The position numbers were made by a program, and so were the translations under genes. A stretch of 64,000 bases of DNA, taken from the NCBI GenBank assembly GCA_039704465.1, contig JASFAU010000020.1:124001-188000 (forward strand), given 5' to 3'. This document shows positions 42,580-52,156 of this stretch, piece after piece. Every line of letters begins with the position of its first letter. Position 1 is the stretch's first letter. This DNA is from Plasmodiophora brassicae (taxonomy: Eukaryota > Endomyxa > Phytomyxea > Plasmodiophorida > Plasmodiophoridae). The notes below the pieces were generated by a model, which saw only the letters and a list, made by a program, of their open reading frames with translations, searched no databases and was not told where the DNA came from.

Positions 42580-43880
42580 ATGGCATCGCCGGCCAATGCG
42601 CCGAGCGCCGGCGCGTTCGCCGTCCGTGTGCGTCGCCTGCAGTCGCCGACGCTGGTGACTGGGCGCCTGTCGTCTCCCGGCCCCGATTGCGTGACGATCT
42701 GCACCGATTTCGGGACCGTTTACGCCGGCGAGGTCCTGCGCGCGTTCGTCAGCGTCGGCGCGACGACGTCGTCGCCTGTTGCCGGCGTCTCTGTTCGCCT
42801 GGCGATGAAGGCCGGAGGCGCTGAGGCAGTCCTGGACGATAGCAGCGTCGTCGGCGCCACCATGGGCGTCGGACAGACGCGCGAGTTCGTCGTCGCGCAT
42901 CGCGTCACGATCATCGGCCTGCATCACATGATCTGCGCGATCGACTACAGGACGCAAGACGACAAGCCGATGTCGGTGACGCGCGTCTTCAAGTTCCAGA
43001 CGCAGGCCCCGTTCGCCGTCATCACCAAGGTCATCAATGTCGGCGTCGGCAGGTTCCTCGCCGGCCTCGAGCTGACGAATCAGATCCAGTCCAACGTCGC
43101 CATCGAATCCGTTCAGTTCGTTGCGAACCCGCTGATAAACCTGCCCGCTCCCGGACAGTTTGTCGTCGACGATTTATGCCGCGAGTACGTCACCCGCTGC
43201 GTTCCGGGTTGTGGTTCTGAACGTTCCGTTGATAGGGAAGTTGTTCTGGGTACCGGCCATGCGTGTTCGTTCTCGTCCGCTGTCCGGTGGCGGCCGGACC
43301 TATTCGACGATGGGTCCGCTGCCGTCATCCCTTTGAGCGGCAAGTTCCAGATCAAATGGCACCAGCTCGCCAGCGGTTCGCTTCGCTTGTGGCCAGTGCG
43401 CCCATCTACCGCTGATTATGTGTTAGGTGAATCGGGGTGCATTCTGTCGCCTCCCGCCGCGTGCCTAGCGCCAAGCGATCTCACCGTGACCGTCGCACGC
43501 TGCCCTTCTCGGGTCCCGATGGAATCCGTCTTTGACGTCCAGTTCCGTCTGACGAATGCATCGCCGGTCGAGAAGAGCAACGTCCAGTTGCGATTCAACA
43601 AGAACCGCCTGTCCACATTGCGCCCCGCCGGCTGCATGCGCTGGGTACGGTGCGACGTTCTCCGGCGATTGGCACCTCCTTGTTCTAATCGTCGTTCCAG
43701 CGGGTCGACCGGCTGCTAAAGGGCCAGAGCATCGTCATCGGCACGCGGTTCGCCGGGCTCGCACCCGGTATCCAAGCGATCAGCGGCCTCACCGTCTCGG
43801 ACGGCGCGCAAGAGTTCACCTTTGATGGCATCGGCCACGTCCTCATCGACCGCCGGCCTCCATCGGGTACCGCTGCGTAA
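42580..43880 (+). CDS. TRAPPC13: TRAPP complex subunit 13
   Basis: Exons 42580-43184, 43236-43375, 43427-43644 and 43701-43880, about 380 aa. The DUF974 landmarks are present in order: CTDFGTVYAGEVLRAFVSVG, EFVVAHRVTIIGLHHMICAI, then RVFKFQTQAPFAVITKV, FLAGLELTNQIQSNVAIESV, IPLSGKFQIKWHQLASGE (restored across intron 2) and the C-terminal beta region GLAPGIQAISGLTVSDGAQE. TRAPPC13 belongs to TRAPPIII, the Rab1 GEF acting in Golgi and autophagy trafficking. Introns 1 and 2 are 51 nt, multiples of three and stop-free, so the gene can also be read through them. Confidence 0.88.
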
Positions 43881-44196
43881 TAATTATACACAACGGAAAT
43901 CGCTTCATCACCTTTATCGCGTCGCTGGCACACAGACTGCGCTGTTCCACCTGTTCGTACGTAAGTGGGGTTCGCAGGTGATCGCGTTTCCTCTTCCTGG
44001 TCGATTCCGCGATGGTTTTGGGCCGCGTTGTTTTTTTCGCCTACCGTTTTCCGACTGCGAGTCGCGGGTCTGAGTGACGTGACGAGCGCCGGGCGACTGT
44101 GAGGTGTTGTTCGGCTCCCGCGTCGTGATTTCTGTGACAACTTTGTCGTCAATTTGTTGTTTCGGGGAGGCAGCGGGGGCGGCGGGTTTTCCGCGG

Positions 44197-45228
44197 ATGG
44201 TCGTCGGCGTGGGCGGCGACGACGACGATCGCCACCACCTCGACGAGGTCGTCGCCAAGGCGCCGGTCGCGGTGGGTGATGACGACGACGACGACGACGA
44301 CGAAGACGGCGACGAGATTGACGACGACGCGTACGCGATCCTGGGGTTGGATGTCGGGGCGTCCGCCGACGAGGTCCAGCGCGCGTACCGGCAGCTGGTG
44401 AAGAAGTTCCATCCGGATCGCGCGGCCGCGGCGACGAACGCGTACGATAAGGACCGGTTCCATCGCATCACGTCCGCCGGCAGCGTCCTGCGCGACCGGT
44501 ACCATCGCCTGCTCTACGACCTCCAGCACGGCAAGCGGGACGTGCCCGAAGCCGAGATCAACGAGGTCGTCGCCGAGCTACGCGAACGTGCCGCCAACAT
44601 GGTACGTACTCGACGGGCTGCGGCGCTCGTCCTGACGCTCGGCCTGGTCGTGCAGGTTGCAAACATGTCTGAGACGGTGACCGCGCTGCGCATGATCGAG
44701 TCGAGTCGCGGCGGCGTCGTGATTCTCAAGGCGCTGTACGGCGACCTGAGGCACCGGGGCGCCCTGGACCGCCCGGTGGCGTCGTGCATCGACGTGACGA
44801 TCCCGGTGCAGTGCATGGTCCAGGGGTCCGAGCTCGTCGACCACTCGCGCACGAAGATCTTCCTCGACGGGTTCTTCGACCCGTGCCCGCACGCGCCCGA
44901 CAAGCAGTTGTACATCCGGTACATGTTCCAGGACGTCGTGCACCAGATCTGCTATGCGGACGCGGACGAGGTGCGGCTCCCGATGCGATCGCACGCCGTC
45001 AGCAGGGCGGACATCCCGGACGACGGCCTGCACAGCACGCTGAAGACGTTCCCCGTTCGACGTCAGGCCCTTCAGCGTCGCGAACGCATGCTGTGCCGGC
45101 GCCGGGAGAACCGGATAAGGGTCATCCAGCTGACGGGTACGATGTTCATCGTCCTGATGGGCGCCACGGCCGTCGTGAAGAACTATCGCGATCCGTTCCT
45201 GGCGGCGCTCAAGCGACTGCTCACGTAA
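44197..45228 (+). CDS. DNAJC11: DNAJC11-like J-domain protein, short form
   Basis: Exons 44197-44601 and 44656-45228 (54-nt in-frame intron), about 325 aa. An acidic N-terminus with an Asp run encoded by (GAC)n precedes a J domain: DAYAILGLDVGASADEVQRA, then KKFHPDR with the HPD motif. The C-terminal half matches the DNAJC11 C-terminal (DUF3395) domain: IDVTIPVQCMVQGSELVDHS, FLDGFFDPCPHA, ADEVRLPM, ending with a probable TM (TGTMFIVLMGATAVV). DNAJC11 associates with MICOS/MIB at mitochondria. The large central beta-barrel-like region of animal DNAJC11 is missing here. Confidence 0.82.
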   Translation: MVVGVGGDDDDRHHLDEVVAKAPVAVGDDDDDDDDEDGDEIDDDAYAILGLDVGASADEVQRAYRQLVKKFHPDRAAAATNAYDKDRFHRITSAGSVLRDRYHRLLYDLQHGKRDVPEAEINEVVAELRERAANMVRTRRAAALVLTLGLVVQVANMSETVTALRMIESSRGGVVILKALYGDLRHRGALDRPVASCIDVTIPVQCMVQGSELVDHSRTKIFLDGFFDPCPHAPDKQLYIRYMFQDVVHQICYADADEVRLPMRSHAVSRADIPDDGLHSTLKTFPVRRQALQRRERMLCRRRENRIRVIQLTGTMFIVLMGATAVVKNYRDPFLAALKRLLT

Positions 45229-45329
45229 TGCACTAAGTTAAACGTTCGGTGGGAGCGCGCGCGCGCGCCAGGGAAACTTCCCGATCGATCCGGGCGTACC
45301 CTTCGTGTAGATTTAGGCGAACGACGACG

Positions 45330-45921
45330 ATGTCGGGCGGCGACCAGAAGGACGACGCCGAGGCGCTGAACCGCGTCCACGACGACCAGAACTGGAGGCA
45401 GCGGATCGAGGCTGAGATTCAGGCCACCGAGGACTGGCACCAGTTCTACGGGTTCCTCGCCGCCGATGCAGGTGCGATCGCGCACCTGCATCGTTGCTGT
45501 GGCTCCCCCCGCTGACGTGCCTCGCCGTTCAGAGGTGGACCCGGCCGTGAAGGAGGAGATGCTGAAACGGGCGCGCCGTGGGCCTTTGCATGAGTTCATC
45601 GTCGCGCATCATAAGGCACACGGGGGCAGCGACAAGGACGCCCCGCTGGCGCTCGAGAAGGTGTGGCCCGCGCCCCGCCGCCGTCACTCCATCGTTAACG
45701 CGAGCGTTCACCTTGGGCAGGAGACGGCGGACCAGATGCGGTCGTACGTGAAGCATGGCCTCGGGTGGTCGCTGTGCCGCCCGGGCATCCCGCCCGTCCA
45801 GAAGTACAGCACGCCGATCACGACGTCGCAGACGGTCGGGTGGATGGCCGCCAAGTACGGCCCCCTGGAACGCCTGGTCGCCGGCGATGACGACGGTGGC
45901 GAAGGCAAGCCTCACACGTGA
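45330..45921 (+). CDS. C20orf85/CIMIP1-like ciliary protein
   Basis: Exons 45330-45471 and 45533-45921 (61-nt intron, phase 1), 176 aa. The N-terminus NRVHDDQNWRQRIEAEIQAT then DWHQFYGFL, and the C-terminus STPITTSQTVGWMAAKYGPL then ERL, match the two conserved blocks I know from C20orf85-type ciliary microtubule-associated proteins (D..W...i..E..a...W...ygFl; P.TtS..vGw......lE). No membrane or catalytic features. Its presence argues for a motile cilium. Confidence rests on these blocks alone. Confidence 0.6.
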
Positions 45922-46086
45922 GGCTGAGCGCCGCTTTCTCTAATACAGCTGGTCGCCGGCATCCCGTCAGCAGCACCCGAATCGTCGTCGTCTTAGGCCA
46001 GCGGGACTGTTGTATTCGAACAGTTCGTGAGTTGGATTCTCGGGTCCAGCGGGGATGGCACGCGACCCCCGGATTGGAATCCATCG

Positions 46087-47082
46087 ATGGGATCCAGCTC
46101 CAGCAAGGCGGACGTCGTCGACCCGAAGCCGGCGGCACCGGCGCCGGCGCCACTAGTCGCCGACCCCGTCCAGCGGGCGGACGATAAGATCGACGATGAC
46201 GACGCGAACTTCATCGGCAGGGACATCCAGCTGAAGAAGTTCAGGGAGGAGAAGGTCGTCCAGGGCAGCACGCGACGGCAGCTGGCCCAGACGCTGAGAG
46301 GCACCGTGCGGCAACGTCGCGAGCGGACACGGGCCGGCCTGGAGAAGGACCCGATGCTTCGGGATCTCGTGCAGCTCCCACAAGGTCAGATCCTGAACGA
46401 CTGGATCGCGGTCAACACGGTACGCCTGGGCTTGCATGCGTGCCACACCTCTGGGCGTTCGACCTGCTGACGAGGGGCGCCCCGCGCAGATCCATTTCTA
46501 CAACATCGTTTCCATCATCTACGGGTCCTGCCAGGAGTTCTGCACGGCGACGTCCTGCCCGGTGATGTCGGCTGGGCCAAAGTACCAGTACCTGTGGTCG
46601 GACACGAACGACGGCAAGTCGCCACGGGCCGTCTCCGCTCCCGAGTACATGGCGCTCCTCTTCGACTGGATCGAGGCCTGCATCGGCAACGCGGGTACGG
46701 GTTCGGTTCGCGTTGCCGTCTGATCAGTACGGGTTGACGGCCGGCGACAGCGATCTTCCCGTCTGCCACCGACGACTACCCCGATGACTTCATCAAGCAC
46801 GTGAAGACGATCCACAAGCGAATATTTCGCGTATACGGGCACGTCTACTGTAAGCGGCGGCCCGCTCTCGAGCATGTGTGCAGCGGGGAGTGTGACACGA
46901 TATCGCTGGGTGCAGATTCGCATTTCGAGCAGATCAAGAAAGCGGGCGCCGAACTGCAACTGAACTCGTCGTTCCAGCACTTCGCGTTCTTCGCCTGCGA
47001 GTTCGGCCTGCTGCACTCCGAGGACATGCGCCCGCTCAACAAGCTTCTCGCCAAACTGCTCCCCGGGTTCTCCCCAGAATAG
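46087..47082 (+). CDS. MOB1: MOB family kinase activator
   Basis: Exons 46087-46419, 46490-46694, 46751-46849 and 46916-47082, about 267 aa. After a longer than usual N-terminus (MGSSSSKADVV, with a potential N-myristoylation Gly2) comes the Mob1/phocein fold: LPQGQILNDWIAVNT, FYNIVSIIYGSCQEFCT, CPVMSAGPKYQYLWSD, FDWIEACIG, IFPSATDDYPDDF, RIFRVYGHVYYSHFEQI, then LNSSFQHFAFFACEFGLL. The zinc ligands (two Cys in EFCTATSCPVM, two His in GHVYYSHF) are present. MOB proteins activate NDR/LATS kinases in mitotic exit and Hippo-type signalling. The third intron (66 nt) is in frame and stop-free. Confidence 0.95.
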
Positions 47083-47104
47083 ACAATACCAGCGACCACT
47101 GTGT

Positions 47105-47597
47105 TCATTTGCCGGGGCCCAGTTTGGGTGGCTTCCCGTGCACGGATCGGTACGTCGTCTCCGGGAACGTGGCCGCGTTGACCGCCTTGGTCTGCGGGTC
47201 GACAATGTCCCAACGGAGGACGTTCAGCGGTGGGTCCGTCGAGACGCGCTTGATCCCGGCGATGGCGTTCGGGTCGAGAATGGCGCGCTTGTCGTATTCG
47301 GGGACGGGCGGGACGGCGAAATTCGGCGCACGGTTGCGCGTGTCAGCGTCTTTCGACTTGGACGGATCGGGCCATTCGAATGCGGTTCGTGCCTCGCTGA
47401 CCGGGAAGCGCGCCGGTACGGACGCCTGCGCCGACGGCGTCTGGGTCCTCTTCTTCGCCTCCGTTACAAACCGGTCTTCGACCTGCAAGGGTAGGGTCAT
47501 GCACTGCGATCCAATATGCCTCGGTTGAGATACGCACCCAGTTGCCCAGCAGGACGCCCCTGTTCTTGTAGACGTTCGTCCCACCGGCGTCGTTCAT
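47105..47597 (-). CDS. GNW-motif putative axonemal protein
   Basis: Exons 47538-47597 and 47105-47482 (55-nt intron, phase 0), 145 aa. The splice joins NVYKNRGVLLGNW to VEDRFVTEAKKR, giving a GxLxGNWxExR motif like that of several small ciliary microtubule inner proteins. The rest is Pro and charged-rich with no fold I recognise. It converges with the MOB gene, with 22 bp between stops. A cilium role is inference from the motif and from the neighbouring CIMIP1-like gene. Confidence 0.5.
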
Positions 47598-47649
47598 GTT
47601 GCCGCGCCCCCCGCCTACGACAGTATCTGCGGTACGATCGGCGGACGAG

Positions 47650-48160
47650 TACTGCCTCGCACACGAATCACAATCGGCGACAGTGCAGAATTGTTAGTTA
47701 GAAGTATATATTTGGGTTTCGCGCTTTTAGGCGCCTCGATATTCCTCGTTTTCATCCAAAACACAGAATCTGCTACGCTGGCAACGCGATGGGCGAATAC
47801 CTATCCGGTGACGTTTGATGCTGCGACCTGCCTTGGATACGATAAAGGCACTTCCACTGGAGCCAACAAAGGGGACGTGCCGATGAGGTGTTCGTCCGAC
47901 ACGTTGACGGAGTTCCGCAGTTTTTGCGACCCTTCGGAGACTGATCGGCGTGGTCGACGATCAGTGACGATCACGTACCTGTGTGCGAGACGCGACGACA
48001 TCAGAACCTAGCGCATCTCGTTTCGACGGCGTCGTCTGGGGCTAGCTAACGTACATACGGACGGGTACCATGGAGGATATTCCAACCCCATCATTCGTGC
48101 ATTCCCTCGTGAAGGCGTTCAGATGTATTCGCTGATCCGCGTTCTCCGGAAGTCATTTCC
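47650..48160. other. Unassigned region with one ATG-less open frame
   Basis: A plus-strand frame (about 47691-48011) has a hydrophobic stretch (YLGFALLGASIFLVFI) then a polar domain with five Cys, but no start codon. It may be an internal exon of a gene that continues into 48164-48688. I cannot link it. Confidence 0.3.
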
Positions 48161-48163
48161 TCA

Positions 48164-48688
48164 ATGGGGCCCTATTCCTGGGTTCGTATGGACTTATCCA
48201 ATGGAACGGTGGATCAAGAGCATGAAGCCGATCCTGACAGCTACGTGCAAGGGTTCACCGTGAACATCACCGGCAACGTCCAGCTGATCTCTGCGGCAGC
48301 GTTGCTGAGGCCGGTCTTACACGAACGATACATGTTCGACAACGACAGCCCATTTCTGTTCGGGTGCACGGAATGGATTCCGCCGTCGTTACCGATTCTG
48401 TTCAAAGGCACTATCAAGTCATTCGTTCTGATGGATATGGAGCGTTCATGGTTGCATGCGACACTTATCGACGAGGAGCAGCGGCCCAGCATTTGGAACC
48501 ATCCCTGGAGGTGCAAGTACGTGCTCCTCGTAAAGCAACTTGAACGTTCGACCGGCATTCAGGTTTCGTCCTATCATCACGTCAAGCGCCGGCTGTCAAA
48601 CATTGACGCATATCGTCAGACTGAGGACATTCAGGGTCAGTTCCAAGGTCTTCGCCTTTCACGTCGCCTGGTGACAGCTGGCGCTTGA
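48164..48688 (+). CDS. Orphan ORF in the left arm of an inverted repeat
   Basis: 174-aa open frame (MGPYSWVRMDLSNGTVDQEH, then SPFLFGCTEWIPPSLPILFK, DMERSWLHATLIDEEQRP). No family recognised. Most of it is repeated in inverted orientation just downstream, where the same reading occurs on the minus strand, so it may belong to an undescribed mobile element. Confidence 0.35.
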   Translation: MGPYSWVRMDLSNGTVDQEHEADPDSYVQGFTVNITGNVQLISAAALLRPVLHERYMFDNDSPFLFGCTEWIPPSLPILFKGTIKSFVLMDMERSWLHATLIDEEQRPSIWNHPWRCKYVLLVKQLERSTGIQVSSYHHVKRRLSNIDAYRQTEDIQGQFQGLRLSRRLVTAGA

Positions 48689-48983
48689 TGTGATGATGGA
48701 CGAAATCTGAATGCCAGTCGAACGCTCAAATTGCTTTACGAGGAGCACGTACTTGCACCTCCAGGGATGATTCCAAATGCTGGGCCGCTGCTCCTCGTCG
48801 ATAAGTGTCGCATGCAACCATGAACGCTCCATATCCATCAGAACGAACGACTTGATAGTGCCTTTGAACAGAATCGGTAACGACGGCGGAATCGATTCCG
48901 TGCACCCGAACAGAAATGGGTTGTCGTTGTCGAACATGTACCGTTCGTGTAATTCCAGCCTCAGCAACGCTGCCGCCGAGGTC
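48290..48983. repeat. Inverted repeat of an orphan coding sequence (arms 48290-48597 and 48668-48983)
   Basis: Arms of about 310 bp with scattered substitutions, many of them conservative at protein level (DNDSPFLFGCTEWIPPSLPI versus DNDNPFLFGCTESIPPSLPI on the minus strand). The spacer is about 70 bp. Confidence 0.92.
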
Positions 48984-49024
48984 AGTTGAAGGCATTGCCG
49001 TCGACGACGTCGATACCCCCGAAT

Positions 49025-49375
49025 TTAGGCGGCGTCTTGACGACGTCTAGTTGTCCTTTCTCTGCAGCCAGAATCAGGGGTGTCTTTCTTGGCAGTCGCG
49101 TGCATTGACTTCAACTCCCTGGCGTGCAGCAGCCATTTTACGATTTCGTTAGCAGTGTCGAACCCTAATGAATGGCACGGTACGCTCGGTGACGTTGGCC
49201 CCCGGAATTTCAGCAGCCTCCTGACGATTCGCTCATTTCCGTCTGCCACTGCCCAATGTAACGGCATCGTCATGTGGTCGCGCCCAGTCTCGATGTTCAC
49301 GTTGACCCCCTGAATGTCTGCCAGAAGTTCGACAAGGCGTTCGTTCTTTTTGAACGGTCGCCCATTGCAGAACAT
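49025..49375 (-). pseudogene. Ankyrin-repeat fragment
   Basis: Minus-strand readings include MPLHWAVADGNERIVRRLLK (ankyrin helix pair) and, in another frame, DTPLILAAEKGQLDVVK. Frames change between repeats and no complete gene is visible. It is fused upstream to retroelement debris. Confidence 0.6.
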
Positions 49376-49504
49376 TGCCGAACCTCGTCCCCCATGTCGC
49401 TTCGTTGACGATGGCGACGTCTAGCTTGCGACTCTTTCCGTAGACGTCGGCGCATACGGGGATCCTGTCGACGATTAACGTTTGTCCCTCTGACTCGGCG
49501 TGCT

Positions 49505-49625
49505 GACGAAGGTTGGGAGCCTTTCCAGTCGATGTAGTACTGCAGCATACCAGCGCGGTATCGAGAGTCCAGGACTTCCTTACCGATGGACCGCCGTTGA
49601 GACACGCCATCCCATTCGGACAGGT
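49505..49625 (-). pseudogene. Chromodomain fragment of a second chromovirus
   Basis: Minus-strand GKEVLDSRYRAGMLQYYIDW followed by KG matches the chromodomain of the element at 19384-20530 (VLDSRYRRGRIQCLIDWEG). No other retroelement domain is attached. Confidence 0.7.
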
Positions 49626-49679
49626 ATGCGTATCCGTAATGGAAACCCTCTTGGCACACAATTAGCAGAGGCTACCTAG

Positions 49680-50055
49680 CGTCATGGAAGAGAATATCCC
49701 GTTATCCAGGAACCGTTTGAGGGCGCCAGGTTAGGCCGAGCACAGAACCACAGCGTTGCACAGAAACTGGGCCGATTCTGCAACAGTGCAACAAACGTCA
49801 CGGGACTCAGGTCGTATGTGCAGAACGACGCAAAGGTATTGGATGCATCTACAAAGGGACTGCCGCACGAAATTAGGCGAGACTTGCGGCCGAAGCTGGA
49901 TTCTTAATTGAATGAGTGCTCATCACTATTCGCCAGTCGTGCGTATCCCAGGGGGGACTGTCCATGCTCATACCTGGATATTTCTGGTTATGTCATGAAG
50001 GCGGCAGGAAGAAACACGTCTGCCATGTGGTAAATTCCCTGCTGTGTGCCGCTAG
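49680..50055. other. Intergenic, nothing recognised
   Basis: No coding or RNA feature supported before the tRNA-Arg gene. Confidence 0.5.
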
Positions 50056-50059
50056 TCTG

Positions 50060-50132
50060 GGCCTCGTGGTGTAGTGGTAGCATGTCGCCCTCCGGAGGCG
50101 AAGGTACGCGAGTTCAAACCTCGCCGGGGTCG
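50060..50132 (+). tRNA. tRNA-Arg (CCG)
   Basis: Cloverleaf: acceptor GGCCTCG with CGGGGTC, D arm with AGTGGTAG, anticodon stem TCGCC/GGCGA around loop CTCCGGA giving anticodon CCG, T arm GCGAG-TTCAAAC-CTCGC. A T5 run follows immediately (about 50136), a Pol III terminator. Confidence 0.9.
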
Positions 50133-50249
50133 ACGTCTTTTTACCCTCCACGTCCTTCGCGGTCATTCGATTCGTTTCTACATCGCTCAGTTCTGCCTGT
50201 GCAAGTCTCGATCGGCTCGCGGATGATACACATGTATTGCTGGGGTGCA

Positions 50250-50558
50250 TCAGAAGCGCATTCCACATTTCGTGCAGCGGGATTCTTGGCCGATGCACAG
50301 GCAGAGGAGACCGCAGGGGAAGCAGCACACGGCACATAGAAGCGCCAGCGGGCTCATGTTGAAATCGTCTTTGACTACGCAGTGACTACCACCTGCACAG
50401 GGCCCCATCGTCTGCGCCACCACTGCAACCGGAACGGGATGATGATACGCTTGATGGACAGTGACTTGCTGCGGATGTTGCGCCCCGTAAGAAGGAGGTG
50501 ACCCATATGCGGGTGAGGGATTTGTCGTGTTCGCTTGCGGCGCTTGCTTGCCGTACAT
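50250..50558 (-). CDS. BRI3-like Pro/Gln-rich membrane protein, copy 1
   Basis: 102 aa from ATG 50558. A Pro/Ala/Gln/Tyr-rich N-terminus is followed by a hydrophobic Cys-rich end (SPLALLCAVCCFPCGLLCLC, then QESRCTKCGMRF). The pattern FPxGLLC...C..C at the C-terminus is that of brain protein I3 (BRI3)-type endolysosomal proteins. It is the shortest copy, with fewer N-terminal repeats. It lies 118 bp downstream of tRNA-Arg on the opposite strand. Confidence 0.6.
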   Translation of the reverse strand: MYGKQAPQANTTNPSPAYGSPPSYGAQHPQQVTVHQAYHHPVPVAVVAQTMGPCAGGSHCVVKDDFNMSPLALLCAVCCFPCGLLCLCIGQESRCTKCGMRF

Positions 50559-50870
50559 GACTTCGGTGCTGAATACGCGATCGAGAGACCAGTTGTGGCA
50601 AACTTCCCGAGGTGTCCGCCGCGCATTGACGTTCTATTTCTGGCGGCCGACTTCGAATTAGCAATGCTGACTTCGGTAGACTCTTGTCCCTACGGTCATC
50701 GGACCCGAGACCGAGGCGCCTGCGTGAAAAGCGCGAAACCCAACTAATCTAAACTTCGGTAAACTACCGACGACGCTGGCAAACAGGACAAGAGCCGCCG
50801 ATCGCGAACGTGTCTTACACAGAGACTCGCAAGTGAGAGATCTGAATCGCGTGGTTTATTCGATGAATGA

Positions 50871-51272
50871 TTAGAAACGCATGCGGCACTTGGTGCACCG
50901 GGAGTCCTGGCCGACGAATAGGCAGAGGAGGCCGCAGGGGAAGCAGACCAGGGCGGACACGAGCGCCAGCGGGCTCAAGTTGAGATCGTCCTGGACAACG
51001 CAATGGTCGCCACCGGCCGGGCATGTCCCCACCGTTTGCGCCACCATTGCCACCGGAACAGGATAATACGGCTGCTGGATCGTCACTTGCGGTGTGTACG
51101 CTGGTTGGTGCACCTGACCAGGTGGCAGTGCTTGGGCCATCATCCCATGCCCTGCAGGTGGCGCGTACGCAGGCGGCAGTTGTGTCGTCACGTATGCAGG
51201 TGGCGCCTGCGCGCCATACCCAGGTGGTGGAGACTGTGTCCCGTACGTAGGTGTTGCCTGGCTCCCGTACAT
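50871..51272 (-). CDS. BRI3-like Pro/Gln-rich membrane protein, copy 2
   Basis: 133 aa from ATG 51272. The N-terminus has repeats of the type YGxQxPPPxYGAQAPPAY. The C-terminal module is LALVSALVCFPCGLLCLFVG then QDSRCTKCRMRF. It shares a PQVTIQQPYYPVPVAMVAQT linker with copy 3 and is highly similar to it through the last 250 bp, indicating recent duplication or gene conversion. Confidence 0.65.
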   Translation of the reverse strand: MYGSQATPTYGTQSPPPGYGAQAPPAYVTTQLPPAYAPPAGHGMMAQALPPGQVHQPAYTPQVTIQQPYYPVPVAMVAQTVGTCPAGGDHCVVQDDLNLSPLALVSALVCFPCGLLCLFVGQDSRCTKCRMRF

Positions 51273-51524
51273 AGCGTCAACGTCCGACTCGCAGGGTGTC
51301 CTCGCGTGAGCCCGCCGTCCTCGCGTGAGCGGATGAGTGCGGACATGGCTATTTGCGGCGGATCCCCGAGTGACCAGTGACCACTCGGTAACAGCGCGTT
51401 GCAGCTCTTCCGTGTTCAGGGGACCCTTCCTGTCCGAAGATTAGTTCCTACATCGCTGAGTTCTTGATCTCCTTGCAGGTCTTAGTCGATTCGGGGATTG
51501 TACACTTGCTGAGGTTAATCAGAA

Positions 51525-51600
51525 GCGCATTCCCAAGTTGTGCAGCGGGATTCTTGGCCGATGCACAGGCAGTGGAGACCACAGGGGAAGCAGCTCGATA
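51525..51600 (-). pseudogene. BRI3-like C-terminal fragment
   Basis: Matches only the last 70 bp of the BRI3-like module (CFPCGLHCLCIGQESRCTT on the minus strand), closest to copy 1. The N-terminal repeats are absent. A decayed fourth copy. Confidence 0.7.
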
Positions 51601-51733
51601 TAAACCGATCGATAATCTACCGACGACGCTGGCGAACAGGACAAGAGCCTGGGTCTCTGATTGCGAACGTGTCTTACTCAGAGACTAGTACGTTACAGAG
51701 ATATTTGAATCGTTTGGTTCATTCGTTGAATGA

Positions 51734-52156
51734 TTAGAAACGCATGCGGCACTTGGTGCACCGGGAGGGCTGGCCGGTGAACAGGCAGAGGAGGCCGCAG
51801 GGGAAGCAGACCAGGGCGGTCACGAGCGCCAGCGGGCCCGTGTTGAGATCGTCCTGGACAATGCAATGGTCGCCACCGGCCGGGCATGCCCCCACCGTTT
51901 GCGCCACCATTGCCACCGGAACAGGATGATATTGCTGCTGGATCGTCACTTGCGGTGTGTACGCTGGTTGGTGCACCTGACCAGGTGGCGGCGCTTGTGC
52001 CACCGTCCCGTGCCCTGCAGGCGGCGCATAGGCAGGCAGCGGTTGCATCCCGTACGCAGGTGGCGCTTGCGTCATCCCGCATGCAGGTGGTGCCTGCGCC
52101 CCATATGCAGGTGGAGCCTGTGTCCCGTACGTAGGTGTTGGCTGGCACCCGTGCAT
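51734..52156 (-). CDS. BRI3-like Pro/Gln-rich membrane protein, copy 3
   Basis: 140 aa if translation starts at ATG 52156 (MHGCQPTPTYGTQAPPAYGA...), ending LALVTALVCFPCGLLCLFTG then QPSRCTKCRMRF. The same frame stays open without a stop for another 210 codons upstream to an ATG at 52786, which would add a basic region unlike the other copies (for example YLGRISDVSRTVMASAVDCE). By comparison with copy 2, the start at 52156 is preferred. The extension may be a transposon fragment fused in frame. Confidence 0.6.
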   Translation of the reverse strand: MHGCQPTPTYGTQAPPAYGAQAPPACGMTQAPPAYGMQPLPAYAPPAGHGTVAQAPPPGQVHQPAYTPQVTIQQQYHPVPVAMVAQTVGACPAGGDHCIVQDDLNTGPLALVTALVCFPCGLLCLFTGQPSRCTKCRMRF

